Positions 1 through 8,162 of a DNA stretch of 64,000 nucleotides are shown in pieces. The stretch comes from JAMZMI01 sp039970095. GTDB lineage: Bacteria > Bacteroidota > Bacteroidia > Cytophagales > Cyclobacteriaceae. Below the pieces are notes generated by a model, which saw nothing but the letters and a program-made list of their open reading frames with translations, was not told the origin of the DNA and did not search any database. Position 1 is the stretch's first letter; every line of letters starts with the position of its first letter. The stretch lies in the NCBI GenBank assembly GCA_039970095.1, contig JBDVMP010000005.1, positions 62,001-126,000 of the forward strand, in the 5' to 3' direction. A program made the position numbers and the translations under genes.

Positions 1-1172
1 ATGATAGCTATGAGGTCTGCTATCATTACTCCTCTGGAGATTTCCGGCAGCACCGACAGGTTGCTAAAACAACAAGACCTGGCCTTACACCTTACGGGAA
101 TGTCTGATCGTCCATCTGTACGGAAGAAATACCCCAACTCTCCTTTTGGGTTTTCTGCTCGCACATAAAAATCCTGTGCTTTCGGTCTGATTTTCTTGGG
201 AACAAGTTCTCTGGGATCGAACTCCCTGGTACGCTTATGCTCGGAGGTAAGCTTTTCGAGACATTGATCAATAATGCGAACGGACTCTCTGCACTCCTGC
301 ATTCGCACCCACGTCCTATCCCAGCAATCTCCCACCGACCCAACTTCTCCTTTCCCGACCGGGATGTCAAAATCGATCTCAGGATATACGCTGTAAGCGT
401 CATTTTTTCGAAGGTCGAAATTCATTCCCGAAGCTCGGAGCATGGGTCCCGTCACACCGTAATTGATAGCCAGGTCAAGCGGAAGGTTTCCCACGTTGGC
501 TGTTCGGTCAATAAATATTTTGTTGGTGATCAGTAGATTGTCAACATCGTCAAGTTTGGGCTTTAGATAAGCACTGAATTCCTTACATCGCTCTTCAAAA
601 CCCACTGGAAGGTCATAAAACAAACCTCCTATCCAAATGTAATTGTAAAGCATGCGTGCTCCGGAAGCCCACTCCAGCATTCGCTGAATATGCTCACGGT
701 CGCGCATCATCCACAGAAATGGCGTAAATGCCCCAATATCCAACCCGTAGGTGCCTATGGCTACAAAATGTGAAGCCAGTCGATTGAGCTCCGCTACCAA
801 AACTCGTATGTATTCTACCCTTTTGGGAATCTTATCATCTATGCCCAGCATGCGCTCGACTCCCATCGCCCAGGCATGCTCACTGTTCATAGCGGCCACA
901 TAGTCCATCCTATCCACATAGGGGATGGCCTGATTGAAAGGAACAGACTCAGCGTGTTTTTCAAAACAACGATGCAGATAGCCCAGGTGTGGGATCACGT
1001 CATTGACGATCTCACCATCTGTAATCACCTCAAGTCGAAGCACACCATGCGTGGAAGGGTGTTGCGGCCCAATATTGATGAGCATCTCTCCAGACTTCAG
1101 ATCACCTTCTTTGTAGACAGTAGGTTCTGAATTCTCGAAATGAGCAGGGTCGTATGTGTATTGAATATTCAA
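1..1172 (-). CDS. nuoD: NADH-quinone oxidoreductase subunit D, partial (runs off left edge)
   Basis: Subunit D (49 kDa) of respiratory complex I, part of the peripheral quinone-reducing module. About 390 residues are readable on the minus strand with no stop before the window edge, so the C-terminus is missing. Near the N-terminus the family signature GPQHPSTHGVLRL is followed by DGEIV, PHLGYLHRCFEKHAE and RMDYVAAMNSEHAWAMGVE, all typical of NuoD. No in-frame ATG lies between the stop of the upstream four-helix-bundle gene (1215) and the conserved start of the protein. The best start is TTG at 1172 (TTG AAT ATT CAA). The start region lies inside AATTG-rich low-complexity sequence that appears to have come with the inserted upstream gene. 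Last visible gene of the nuoA-B-C-[S23]-D operon. Confidence 0.95.
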   Translation of the reverse strand, partial: MNIQYTYDPAHFENSEPTVYKEGDLKSGEMLINIGPQHPSTHGVLRLEVITDGEIVNDVIPHLGYLHRCFEKHAESVPFNQAIPYVDRMDYVAAMNSEHAWAMGVERMLGIDDKIPKRVEYIRVLVAELNRLASHFVAIGTYGLDIGAFTPFLWMMRDREHIQRMLEWASGARMLYNYIWIGGLFYDLPVGFEERCKEFSAYLKPKLDDVDNLLITNKIFIDRTANVGNLPLDLAINYGVTGPMLRASGMNFDLRKNDAYSVYPEIDFDIPVGKGEVGSVGDCWDRTWVRMQECRESVRIIDQCLEKLTSEHKRTREFDPRELVPKKIRPKAQDFYVRAENPKGELGYFFRTDGRSDIPVRCKARSCCFSNLSVLPEISRGVMIADLIAI

Positions 1173-1214
1173 TTGATGACTAAGAATTGAAAGTTGACAA
1201 TGAAAAATTGAAAA
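1173..1214. repeat. AATTG-rich low-complexity spacer after the S23-type gene
   Basis: This short stretch is built of variations on AATTGA, AAAATTG and AAGTTGACAATG. In my experience of the family, spacers of this type often flank four-helix-bundle (S23) genes in Bacteroidota. Similar wording (TCAATTGTCCAT) occurs at the other side of the gene around 1575-1592. It separates the S23 gene from nuoD and provides no ATG for nuoD. Confidence 0.5.
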
Positions 1215-1577
1215 TTACTTTTTCGATTTTGCTGATTTTATAATTGATATTAAAAGTCTCTTAAGCTCATCTGACGTTTGTATAAGTTGAGATACATCCT
1301 CCTCAAATTTATTAGAATCTCTAATCAACCTGAGCCAATAGTTGGTTTCATGAGCCTCTTTATTAGCAATGGCTAATTTATGAATGAAGTCAGCTTTTGA
1401 TTCCGCCTGTTGTGCTTCTTCGGATAATGCTCCGATTGCAGTAGCACTTCTGAGAAGCTGACGAGAAAGCACGTATTCTTTATACCTGTCCTGAAAATCA
1501 AAACAAAAGTTGACCGTATGGAGAGAAAAATTGTATGATTTCTCAAGCAGTGGATTTTTTCTTTCCGAATTATCCAT
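1215..1577 (-). CDS. Four-helix-bundle protein, S23 / 23S rRNA intervening-sequence family
   Basis: About 120 residues, all helical in character. Family traits are the motif SRQLLRSATAIGALSEEAQ at roughly residues 38-56, the following ESKADFIHKLAIANKEAHET, and YWLRLIRDS. This family was first seen in intervening sequences of 23S rRNA and includes the bAvd accessory protein of diversity-generating retroelements, but no rRNA and no retroelement are seen here. The function is unknown. It sits inside the nuo operon between nuoC and nuoD. ATG at 1577 lies just after the nuoC stop, and a TTG at 1583 overlapping that stop is the alternative start. Its position inside a conserved operon and the flanking AATTG-type repeats suggest insertion. 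Confidence 0.85.
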   Translation of the reverse strand: MDNSERKNPLLEKSYNFSLHTVNFCFDFQDRYKEYVLSRQLLRSATAIGALSEEAQQAESKADFIHKLAIANKEAHETNYWLRLIRDSNKFEEDVSQLIQTSDELKRLLISIIKSAKSKK

Positions 1578-1579
1578 TC

Positions 1580-2089
1580 TCAATTGTCCATGCCATTTTC
1601 ATCTCTATCATACGTCACAGTAATACCGTGATACTTTTCTTGCTCTGTGTAATCTTTTTGGAGAGGGTGTCCTTGCCAGTCACTGGGCAGTAAGATTCTC
1701 CTCAGGTCTGGATGGTTCAGAAATTTGATTCCCACCAAATCATAAGCTTCGCGCTCATGCCAATTTGCTGTACGCCAAAGAGACGACACACTTTGAATCT
1801 CGGGTTTTTCTCTCTTCAGCTCACACTTGAGCATCAAATGAATGTCAAAAGGAAAGCTGTATAGATTGTAGATCACCTCCATGGTACCGGCTTCTGGCCC
1901 ATTGTCCAGCCCTGTTAGGCAAGCAAGTTGATCAAAGTAAGTTTTTTCACTCGCATGAAGTAGATCGCAAACTTCAATGATCTTATCGGGGGCGATAAGT
2001 AGCGCATTGGGCGTGGCATTGAGATCCTCACCAATGACTGCATCAGCGACCTGCTGCTCTACAAATGATTTGATTTCGGAAAATGTCAT
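1580..2089 (-). CDS. nuoC: NADH-quinone oxidoreductase subunit C
   Basis: 169-residue 30 kDa subunit of complex I. The C-terminal half carries the family signature: WHEREAYDLVGIKF, NHPDLRRILLPSDW and GHPLQKDY. The start codon overlaps the nuoB stop by one base, so the two genes are translationally coupled. The stop lies directly against the start of the S23-type gene. C and D are separate genes here, not fused as in gamma-proteobacteria. It acts at the membrane-facing cytoplasmic arm, connecting NuoB and NuoD. Confidence 0.96.
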   Translation of the reverse strand: MTFSEIKSFVEQQVADAVIGEDLNATPNALLIAPDKIIEVCDLLHASEKTYFDQLACLTGLDNGPEAGTMEVIYNLYSFPFDIHLMLKCELKREKPEIQSVSSLWRTANWHEREAYDLVGIKFLNHPDLRRILLPSDWQGHPLQKDYTEQEKYHGITVTYDRDENGMDN

Positions 2090-2622
2090 CAGGCAGTTTG
2101 TTTCTTTTTCTTCTTTTCCAGCAATCTTTTGAGTGCCTCAGGCTCCATGAGCGATTCTCCTCTTATTTTTTCCTGCAGTTTCATAAAACCACCAATAAGT
2201 GCTTCCGGTCTGGGCGGACATCCCGGCACATAAACATCAACAGGAATGATTTTATCTACACCCTTGACGACATGATACCCATGCTCCCAATATGGCCCTC
2301 CACAGTTGGAGCAAGAGCCCATGGAAATGACATATCGCGGCTCAGCCATCTGCTCATAAAGTCTTCTTATCCTATCAGCCATTTTGAAAGTAACCGTGCC
2401 GGCCACCACCATCACATCAGACTGCCGCGGTGATGGGCGTGGGATCACCCCAAACCTATCCATGTCATAGCCGGAAGTGTAAGCACCCATCATCTCGATA
2501 GCACAACAAGCCAGACCAAACCCCATAGGCCAAAGACTAGATAGTCTGGCCCAGTTGAGTAAGTCATCAGCGGAAGTTACGATCACACCTCCTTGTCCGA
2601 ATTTTTGATCCAGTAATCCCAT
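2089..2622 (-). CDS. nuoB: NADH-quinone oxidoreductase subunit B
   Basis: 177-residue PSST subunit that holds the terminal 4Fe-4S cluster N2 and passes electrons to quinone. The ligand cysteines are visible: the tandem pair C39-C40 in GLACCAIEMM, C104 in GSCSNCGGPYWEHGY and C135 in VYVPGCPPRPEAL. The C-terminus ends in a lysine run. Its stop overlaps the nuoC start, and it follows nuoA by two bases, consistent with one operon read from nuoA. Confidence 0.97.
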   Translation of the reverse strand: MGLLDQKFGQGGVIVTSADDLLNWARLSSLWPMGFGLACCAIEMMGAYTSGYDMDRFGVIPRPSPRQSDVMVVAGTVTFKMADRIRRLYEQMAEPRYVISMGSCSNCGGPYWEHGYHVVKGVDKIIPVDVYVPGCPPRPEALIGGFMKLQEKIRGESLMEPEALKRLLEKKKKKQTA

Positions 2623-2624
2623 GC

Positions 2625-3086
2625 TTATTTAGTCAGGTGTTTGTAGGCTTCTGAAGGAATTTTCGATTGATAATCCGATGGTTTTGGCTTTGGTTTCACC
2701 CACTCCAACATCCCATTGGCCCAAACATACGCTAAGCCCAATGCCAGCACCGCGATAAATATGAACATTTCCACGAGGGCAAAGACACCCCACGTGCCGT
2801 CGGTTGCTTCGATCATTTCCTTATTTCCAAAGACCACTGCCCAGGGGAATAGGAACACAAGCTCCGTCTCAAACAGCAAAAATATCAATGCAATGACATA
2901 GAAGCGTACGTTGAAAATATTCCAGGCCGTATTGACCGGCACTTCACCAGATTCATAGGTGGTATTTTTTTCCTCGTTAGGCCTGCTGGGACGTAAAAGT
3001 TTGCCAGCCAGCAACGTCACCAAAACAAAGCCGACACCTCCAACGAGAAACAACAGCACAGTACCGAAACCTGAGATTTCAATCAT
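2625..3086 (-). CDS. nuoA: NADH-quinone oxidoreductase subunit A
   Basis: 153-residue membrane subunit of complex I with three predicted membrane segments (about residues 8-30, 61-85 and 98-122). The loop after the first helix carries YESGEVP, and the second helix region carries FNVRFYVIALIFLLFETE with the conserved acidic residues of NuoA. The C-terminal tail is somewhat long and charged. This is the first gene of the operon. The 20-bp gap to the upstream LON-domain gene, read in the same direction, means the promoter could lie upstream of that gene. Confidence 0.96.
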   Translation of the reverse strand: MIEISGFGTVLLFLVGGVGFVLVTLLAGKLLRPSRPNEEKNTTYESGEVPVNTAWNIFNVRFYVIALIFLLFETELVFLFPWAVVFGNKEMIEATDGTWGVFALVEMFIFIAVLALGLAYVWANGMLEWVKPKPKPSDYQSKIPSEAYKHLTK

Positions 3087-3106
3087 ACGTGCAAGTTAAC
3101 TCAAAA

Positions 3107-3736
3107 CTAGAATTTGAGTGGGTCCATGTGCTTGAAGTGTCCGTTCATTCTGATCTTTTCGCGAGCCTCCTCTGCTCTTTGCAGCATTGGTATCAGATTC
3201 TTCAAATGACGGATGATATACTCCTGCCGTTTATTCTCGGTTTTCATGCTAAGCAAAGCATATTCCTCATCAAGCTTGAGACCGATTTTATGTATGACCG
3301 AGTAAATCGAAGAATCATAGCTCACACTGAGCTCTTCTTCGGTTTTGAGCCAGGAGAAAAGCTCCTGCAGCAAATCCACAATCTCTATATGCAGCCTGGG
3401 ATCATGATCTGCATTAAAATCCAACTCCTCCACTTTGCCTCCGGCATAATCTTTTTCACCCCATGGGTTGTGATAATCCGTAACCTTAAATATTCCCGCA
3501 CCGACAGTTTTTATATCCATGCGACCATCGTCATAGGTTTTGGTGAGCTCTGCGATCCTTACCTCAGTTCCAAATTCGATTCGGTTCAAAACATAAGAAG
3601 GGATACCGAAGTTTGAATTGGTCTCCAGACAATCGTTCACCAATTCCTTATACCTCGGCTCAAAAATGTGCAGATTGAGCTGCTCCCCCGGAAAAGCCAC
3701 CAAATTGAGTGGAAACAAAGGCATTTCTTTCTCCAT
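3107..3736 (-). CDS. LON substrate-binding-domain protein (no protease domain)
   Basis: 209 residues matching the N-terminal domain of Lon protease, without the AAA or protease parts. The start is typical: MPLFPLNLVAFPGEQLNLHI, then FEPRYKELVNDC and GTEVRIAELTKTYDDGRMDI. Stand-alone LON-domain proteins are common in Bacteroidota and their role is unclear, with substrate or peptide binding the usual guess. The C-terminal third is a helical bundle rich in charged residues. It lies 20 bp upstream of nuoA on the same strand and may be co-transcribed, though no functional link to complex I is known to me. Confidence 0.85.
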   Translation of the reverse strand: MEKEMPLFPLNLVAFPGEQLNLHIFEPRYKELVNDCLETNSNFGIPSYVLNRIEFGTEVRIAELTKTYDDGRMDIKTVGAGIFKVTDYHNPWGEKDYAGGKVEELDFNADHDPRLHIEIVDLLQELFSWLKTEEELSVSYDSSIYSVIHKIGLKLDEEYALLSMKTENKRQEYIIRHLKNLIPMLQRAEEAREKIRMNGHFKHMDPLKF

Positions 3737-3800
3737 AATTCCCTAACCGTCCAAAGGTCTGAAGGGTTTGAATTACTTTTAAAAAAGTAAAACCAACACC

Positions 3801-4244
3801 ATGAAAAAACTTATACCGATGCTCACCCTTGTATTGTTAATGGCATGCCAATCGTCGAGCAAGAAAAAATCAGTGGACTCCACTGCTAAAGCTGAACCCG
3901 CACAGACCGAAAACGCAGATCAGCCCTCCGTCATTGGCGAGTGGACTTTCGTATCAGACGTTGAAAGTGACACCAGCCCTAACATCAGATTCATAAGTGA
4001 AATAAAACTGATCGGGCATGATGGATGCAATCAATTTTTTGGACATTACGAAGTTAACGCCGCTTCAATAAATTTTAAAGCCATTTCTTCCACCAAAAAA
4101 TTCTGCCCTCCTGCCGGTCACATCGATTTTGCGAGCAAGGTTGATTATGTAGATGGGTATAAAATAGACGGAAATACATTGACCTTGAGTGGAAATGGGG
4201 AAATAATGTACACCCTGCAAAAGGTGCAAAATGCGACCCATTAG
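3801..4244 (+). CDS. META/HslJ-domain lipoprotein
   Basis: 147 residues. The N-terminus is a lipoprotein signal with lipobox LMAC (Cys16), followed by a Ser/Lys-rich linker. From about residue 45 it reads as a META (HslJ-like) domain: IGEWTFVSD, then DGCNQFFGHYEV and a later KKFCPP. Such domains are found in envelope stress and heat-shock associated lipoproteins, with no defined biochemistry. It is transcribed divergently from the LON-domain gene. Its 3' end overlaps the next gene by 14 bases, suggesting coupling. Confidence 0.75.
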   Translation: MKKLIPMLTLVLLMACQSSSKKKSVDSTAKAEPAQTENADQPSVIGEWTFVSDVESDTSPNIRFISEIKLIGHDGCNQFFGHYEVNAASINFKAISSTKKFCPPAGHIDFASKVDYVDGYKIDGNTLTLSGNGEIMYTLQKVQNATH

Positions 4245-4722
4245 AATCAATCAGGGTCGCATATTTTCATGGCACATTCGCCTGGGATCTTTGCTTTTGA
4301 CCATGTTTTTAATGGCAGTGATATTTCAGTACACACCAGAGTGGTTGGCCATACCATTGGCCATTGTTATTTGTATGGTTGTGCCCGCTGTTTGGACTGC
4401 TTTTGAAATTTTAGAAATTGACCATAAGCGGAAAGTCATTACGGAATACTCTTCTATACTGGGAAGGAAAGTCAATATGCGCGAGTATATGTATGATTCG
4501 CTCGAGAAGGTTTTTATGAACAAAGTCAAAATGGCCCAAAGAGCTACAAGTTACGGAGGCCATGTGAACACATTCACCAGCTTTGAATATCATGCGTTTC
4601 TCAAAACAAGCAGTGGCAAAAAGTATTTTTTGCTTAGCAGAGAGAATCCTGAATGGCTCAAGGAAAAAATCGTTCCTCTTGCCAAAAAACTCGGGGTGCC
4701 ATTTCAAGAAAATCAAGCGTAA
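4231..4722 (+). CDS. Membrane protein of unknown function with two N-terminal helices
   Basis: 163 residues. Two hydrophobic segments (about residues 18-37 and 41-60) are followed by a cytoplasmic domain of about 95 residues rich in beta strands (FEILEIDHKRKVITEYS, then KYFLLSRENPEWLKEKIVPLAKKLG). This layout resembles small PH-like or DUF304-like membrane proteins, but I do not recognise the family. The start overlaps the META lipoprotein gene by 14 bases. A hairpin terminator follows at 4727. Confidence 0.65.
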   Translation: MRPIRINQGRIFSWHIRLGSLLLTMFLMAVIFQYTPEWLAIPLAIVICMVVPAVWTAFEILEIDHKRKVITEYSSILGRKVNMREYMYDSLEKVFMNKVKMAQRATSYGGHVNTFTSFEYHAFLKTSSGKKYFLLSRENPEWLKEKIVPLAKKLGVPFQENQA

Positions 4723-4726
4723 AACA

Positions 4727-4756
4727 AAAGGCCACTCAAAAGAGTGGCCTGTGCAA
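4727..4756. terminator. Bidirectional hairpin terminator
   Basis: The stem AGGCCACTC / GAGTGGCCT with a short AAAA loop lies between two convergent genes (ending at 4722 on plus and 4779 on minus). It has A-rich sequence on both sides and can serve both strands. Confidence 0.7.
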
Positions 4757-4778
4757 AAACAATTAATGCATTGCGCTT

Positions 4779-7031
4779 TTAAGGCTTAATCCCTACCATA
4801 AGGATATCGTCAGTTTGCTCTTGCTTTCCTTTCCACTGCTCGATCTCCCCTATAATATTTTTCTTTTGTTGAATCATAGAGCCTTGCGGAAACTCAGCCA
4901 GTCTGCTGCGCAGCTTGGTTCCTGTATATCTCTTACCACTTTCATTCAGCTGGTTGCCCAGCCCATCTGTATAGATGAAAAATGCATCACCTCGCTCGCA
5001 AGGGATACTCACACGATCAAACTTCTTTACTGAACTCACATGCTGCCCTATAGGAATATCAAGCCCTTTAAAGTCTTCGATCGTACCGTCGGCTCCTTTT
5101 TTAGCCATCTTAACTCTGGAACCAGAGGCTGAATAGTAAGCCTTTCCGGTGTGCTCATTGACTACAAACACGCCTACATCCACTCCTCTAGTAGAGGAGC
5201 CATTGCCCGATCGCTGAAGAGCCAGTACGAGTTTTTGATCCAGGTATTCCAGAATTTGCTCCGGAGGCAGTATTTTCTTCAACCCTACTATCTCATTTAA
5301 CAGTGAAATGGTCAGCGCTGATAAAAAAGCACTGGGAACATCCTTGTCAAGGCAAGAACACACCACGGCTATCTTGTATCCTTTTTCCTTGCCATGCCAA
5401 TAAAAATCTGCTGAAACTTTGTTCTTGGGACGCAGCAACACAAATGAATCAGGGAAAACACTCACTATATCATACTCCTCACCAAATAGCACATCCTGCA
5501 TTCCTCCAATAAGATCAGATTGCCGCGTTGCGGTAAGCTCTTCAATAATTTCTCTCTCTGAGGAGACTTCATCTCTTTGTCCCTCCAATACGCCCGCCAA
5601 ATACCGGACAGCTCTGAGCGGTGGTACTGGATGTCCACTCTCATCCAGATATTGGATCCCATCGGACTTAACCAAATTCATTCTTGTTTCACGCGGGAGG
5701 TTGAGATACTCCTGAACAGAAAATAAGTTATATGCCCTATCACTGATCTTGACAGAAACCTGTGTGATGACGCTCTCGGGCAGATTGTCTATTTCTAAGG
5801 TTTTATCCGTTTTACTAAACACCGACCCTTCCAGCTCTTCCTGAGGTGAAAGCCTTAAACCGAAGAAATACTTGATGATGGAAAAAACAGCATAGGCGGT
5901 CAGCACAGTGAAGGTTAGACAAACGACAATGCCAAAAGCCTGTACGCCTAGCTGAGTCCATCTGTCATGGGCCAGCATGCTGGCATCTCCAAAAAGCGCC
6001 ACGCATAGCGTGCCAAACATTCCTCCGAAACCGTGAACGGGAATCGCTCCGACCGGATCATCCAGTTTCATTTTGTCACCAATGAGGACGTATGAATAGT
6101 TGTGTACCAAGCCAGCCAAAAGTCCGATAATAATACTATCAGTGGTAGATACTACATTGCAACATGCGGTGATGGCAACCAACCCTGTCAAAGCACCACC
6201 AATGATTTTTTCTATCACGTCAGTTCCTTTTTGAAAAAGCTTCGCGTGCAAATAGGCACTAAAACTTGCCGCTGCAGCAGCCAAGTTGGTATTGAGAATG
6301 ATGCTTACAACATCCTCATTGAAGGCAAGGGTACTGCCTCCATTGAAGCCCCACCAGCCTAGCCATAAAATCATTACGCCCAGAATACTGTATGAGTAAT
6401 CTGAGGCCTTTATAGGCACAATCTTGCCTTTGGCGTTGAACCGCCCAAGTCGTGGGCCTACCATATAGATACCGATCAGACCTACCCAGGCTCCTACTGA
6501 ATGTACGACCGTAGATCCGGCAAAATCCATAAACCCCAAACTTGCCAGCCAGGGCTCGTTGGACTCAACGAGCAAATTGCCCCAGGCCCAATGTCCAAAA
6601 ATGGGATAAACCAATAAGGCCGTAAAAACAGAGGCCACAAAATAGGGCAGTAGGGCCGTGCGTCCGGACATTGCCCCTGAAACGATAGTAAGCGCCGTGC
6701 CCGCAAAGGCCAACTGAAAAATAAAGAAGGTGTAAGTGTAACCATCCGTAAAATCCAGACCCAGAAAAAAGCTCGTCCCAATGAGACCATGCTCTGAAGT
6801 TCCAAACATGAAACCAAATCCAATCAGAAAAAAGGCAAGGCTACCCGCTACCCAATCCATCAGGTTTTTCACCCCAATGCCAGGTCTGTGTTCGGCTTTC
6901 ACCAGACCTGTTTCCAATACCTTGAATCCGGCCTGCATAAAAAATACAAGTGCTGCTGCCAGTAGAATCCAGAGGTTATCCAGAGTGGCATAATTGGACG
7001 CTAGCGCAGCGTCCATAATAAGTGTGTCCAT
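4779..7031 (-). CDS. Ammonium transporter (Amt) fused to a degenerate SpoIIE/PP2C phosphatase domain
   Basis: 750 residues. Residues 20-395 are a full Amt/MEP/Rh channel: FMQAGFKVLETG, the pore twin histidines His177 (STVVHSVGAW) and His333 (IPVHGFGGMFG), and a long run of membrane helices. Residues 420-500 form a linker with a helical stretch (QRDEVSSEREIIEEL) like that preceding SpoIIE domains in Bacteroidota sensors. Residues 510-750 are SpoIIE-like: SADFYW (540-545), IYTDG (686-690) and QTDDILMV (739-746). The second motif, usually VADCTGHGVPGAF, reads VCSCLDKDVPSAF (557-569), so the metal-binding Asp is Ser559 and two glycines are Asp. The phosphatase is therefore probably inactive or altered. 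Fusions of Amt to histidine kinase and GGDEF domains are known, and an ammonium-sensing role is inferred here. No neighbouring glnB/glnK gene is seen. Confidence 0.92.
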   Translation of the reverse strand: MDTLIMDAALASNYATLDNLWILLAAALVFFMQAGFKVLETGLVKAEHRPGIGVKNLMDWVAGSLAFFLIGFGFMFGTSEHGLIGTSFFLGLDFTDGYTYTFFIFQLAFAGTALTIVSGAMSGRTALLPYFVASVFTALLVYPIFGHWAWGNLLVESNEPWLASLGFMDFAGSTVVHSVGAWVGLIGIYMVGPRLGRFNAKGKIVPIKASDYSYSILGVMILWLGWWGFNGGSTLAFNEDVVSIILNTNLAAAAASFSAYLHAKLFQKGTDVIEKIIGGALTGLVAITACCNVVSTTDSIIIGLLAGLVHNYSYVLIGDKMKLDDPVGAIPVHGFGGMFGTLCVALFGDASMLAHDRWTQLGVQAFGIVVCLTFTVLTAYAVFSIIKYFFGLRLSPQEELEGSVFSKTDKTLEIDNLPESVITQVSVKISDRAYNLFSVQEYLNLPRETRMNLVKSDGIQYLDESGHPVPPLRAVRYLAGVLEGQRDEVSSEREIIEELTATRQSDLIGGMQDVLFGEEYDIVSVFPDSFVLLRPKNKVSADFYWHGKEKGYKIAVVCSCLDKDVPSAFLSALTISLLNEIVGLKKILPPEQILEYLDQKLVLALQRSGNGSSTRGVDVGVFVVNEHTGKAYYSASGSRVKMAKKGADGTIEDFKGLDIPIGQHVSSVKKFDRVSIPCERGDAFFIYTDGLGNQLNESGKRYTGTKLRSRLAEFPQGSMIQQKKNIIGEIEQWKGKQEQTDDILMVGIKP

Positions 7032-7298
7032 AAAAGTTGCTGATTAAGAATTTGTCTAAAACTTAGGTTCAAATTTCAAAAACAAACAACAAAAAAGAGA
7101 TTTTGCAATCAAGTTATTAACAGAACAGTCAAATTATTACAATACAGACAATAAAAACGTCATATCAATGAATATGTAAAAATCGCAATACCCGATTTTT
7201 ATTTTTCATTACCATTTTTTCATGAATGTTTTTACTGAATTATTTCTAAATCCCATATTTTGTTTGGAATAAAATATTGTTGACCAAATCTAAAACAC
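7032..7298. promoter_or_regulatory. Upstream region of the Amt fusion gene
   Basis: A 267-bp AT-rich gap with no coding potential. It must hold the promoter for the minus-strand Amt fusion. I looked for a sigma-54 -24/-12 element, which might be expected for nitrogen control, and saw none. No other clear site is visible. Confidence 0.4.
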
Positions 7299-7325
7299 AA
7301 AAAAACCGCTGAATTTCTTCAGCGG
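7299..7325 (-). terminator. Rho-independent terminator of the first lipoprotein paralogue
   Basis: Stem CCGCTGAA / TTCAGCGG with a short loop. On the minus strand it is followed by a U tract (A run at 7299-7305). The same hairpin recurs at 8134 and 8939. Confidence 0.85.
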
Positions 7326-7612
7326 CCCTGATATTTTGGATTAAAAAAACTAATCTTCCAAGCCCTGAATTATAGCCGGTGGTGTAGTGGTCTCGATTAT
7401 TTTACCGCCTTCAAACTCGTAGCGAATGGTAAAGTGAAATGTGTCTGTTTTGGTCGGAGCTTCTAGCAACTGAAATGAAAAGTCAGTGCAAATACCAAGT
7501 TTGCTCCCCCAGTCATTAAAAGATTTCAAAGTCTCCGATATCTCACCACTGACATCCGTATTAGGCGAAGGCGACACGCCCTCCCACGAATAGTCATTTT
7601 TAACATAAAGCC
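7303..7612. repeat. Direct repeat, copy 1 (lipoprotein 3' half plus terminator)
   Basis: About 310 bp highly similar to 8139-8448, offset about 836 bp. It covers the terminator hairpin, the stop codon and the C-terminal part of the lipoprotein gene. Similarity drops sharply past about 7612. Confidence 0.8.
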
Positions 7613-8039
7613 CCGGGTACTGGTAGTTAACCTGGACGATTTCGGAAAGGTCTTTTTTATTGCTGTAGGTTCTATCGGAAATGACGCTGATATTTTTCAG
7701 GGTTTCTGTGAAAACTGCCTGATCAAATATGTGAATACGTCCCCTATTAAAGTGATCGTCCCCTAATGTCTCGGTGAAAAGTGCACGTTCATCTTCACCA
7801 GGAACCTTCAGCTCCCAGTCATACCAATTCTCAAAGGCTCTTTGAAGCACCACAAATGAAGAAAAACTATTGTAGGTAGTATCCCAATATGAATAGTCTG
7901 GCTCAAGTCCATCTGGTATTCCCAAAACCTGAATGTACCGCTTTTGAGTAGATTCCGCCCCAATAGGAGTTGGTTTTTCTTCTTGCAGAATGCCACAAGA
8001 CAAGAAAAACACTGGGAAAACGTATGAGTACTTGATCAT
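7350..8039 (-). CDS. Lipoprotein of unknown function, paralogue 1
   Basis: 229 residues with a lipoprotein signal (FPVFFLSCGIL, Cys at about 15) followed by EEKPTPIG. No known domain is recognised. It is paralogous to the next gene (8186-8872). The last ~90 residues, from VKNDYSWEGVSPSPNTDVSG to the C-terminus, are almost identical between the two, while the N-terminal halves share only scattered residues. The near-identity continues through the stop codon into the terminator. It lies downstream of paralogue 2 on the same strand, with a terminator between the genes. Confidence 0.75.
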   Translation of the reverse strand: MIKYSYVFPVFFLSCGILQEEKPTPIGAESTQKRYIQVLGIPDGLEPDYSYWDTTYNSFSSFVVLQRAFENWYDWELKVPGEDERALFTETLGDDHFNRGRIHIFDQAVFTETLKNISVISDRTYSNKKDLSEIVQVNYQYPGLYVKNDYSWEGVSPSPNTDVSGEISETLKSFNDWGSKLGICTDFSFQLLEAPTKTDTFHFTIRYEFEGGKIIETTTPPAIIQGLED

Positions 8040-8133
8040 AACTAGTCTGATTTTACACCTGACATAATTTTAATAATGTATTTGCAATATAGATTGTTTT
8101 CTATTTTTAAATAACGGATTTGCTAGTCATAAC

Positions 8134-8162
8134 AAAAAAAAACCGCTGAATTTCTTCAGCGG
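8134..8162 (-). terminator. Rho-independent terminator of the second lipoprotein paralogue
   Basis: Same CCGCTGAATTTCTTCAGCGG hairpin as at 7306, with a long A run on the plus strand (U tract on the transcript). Confidence 0.85.

Noticed and set aside
1215..1583. Diversity-generating retroelement accessory gene (bAvd)
   Set aside because: The protein belongs to the same broad family, but no reverse transcriptase, template repeat or variable repeat is visible nearby.
3089..3616. 175-codon plus-strand frame
   Set aside because: Lies fully opposite the LON-domain gene, with no family features.
7032..7298. Sigma-54 promoter for the Amt gene
   Set aside because: No TGGCAC-N5-TTGC-like element was found on the minus strand in this gap.
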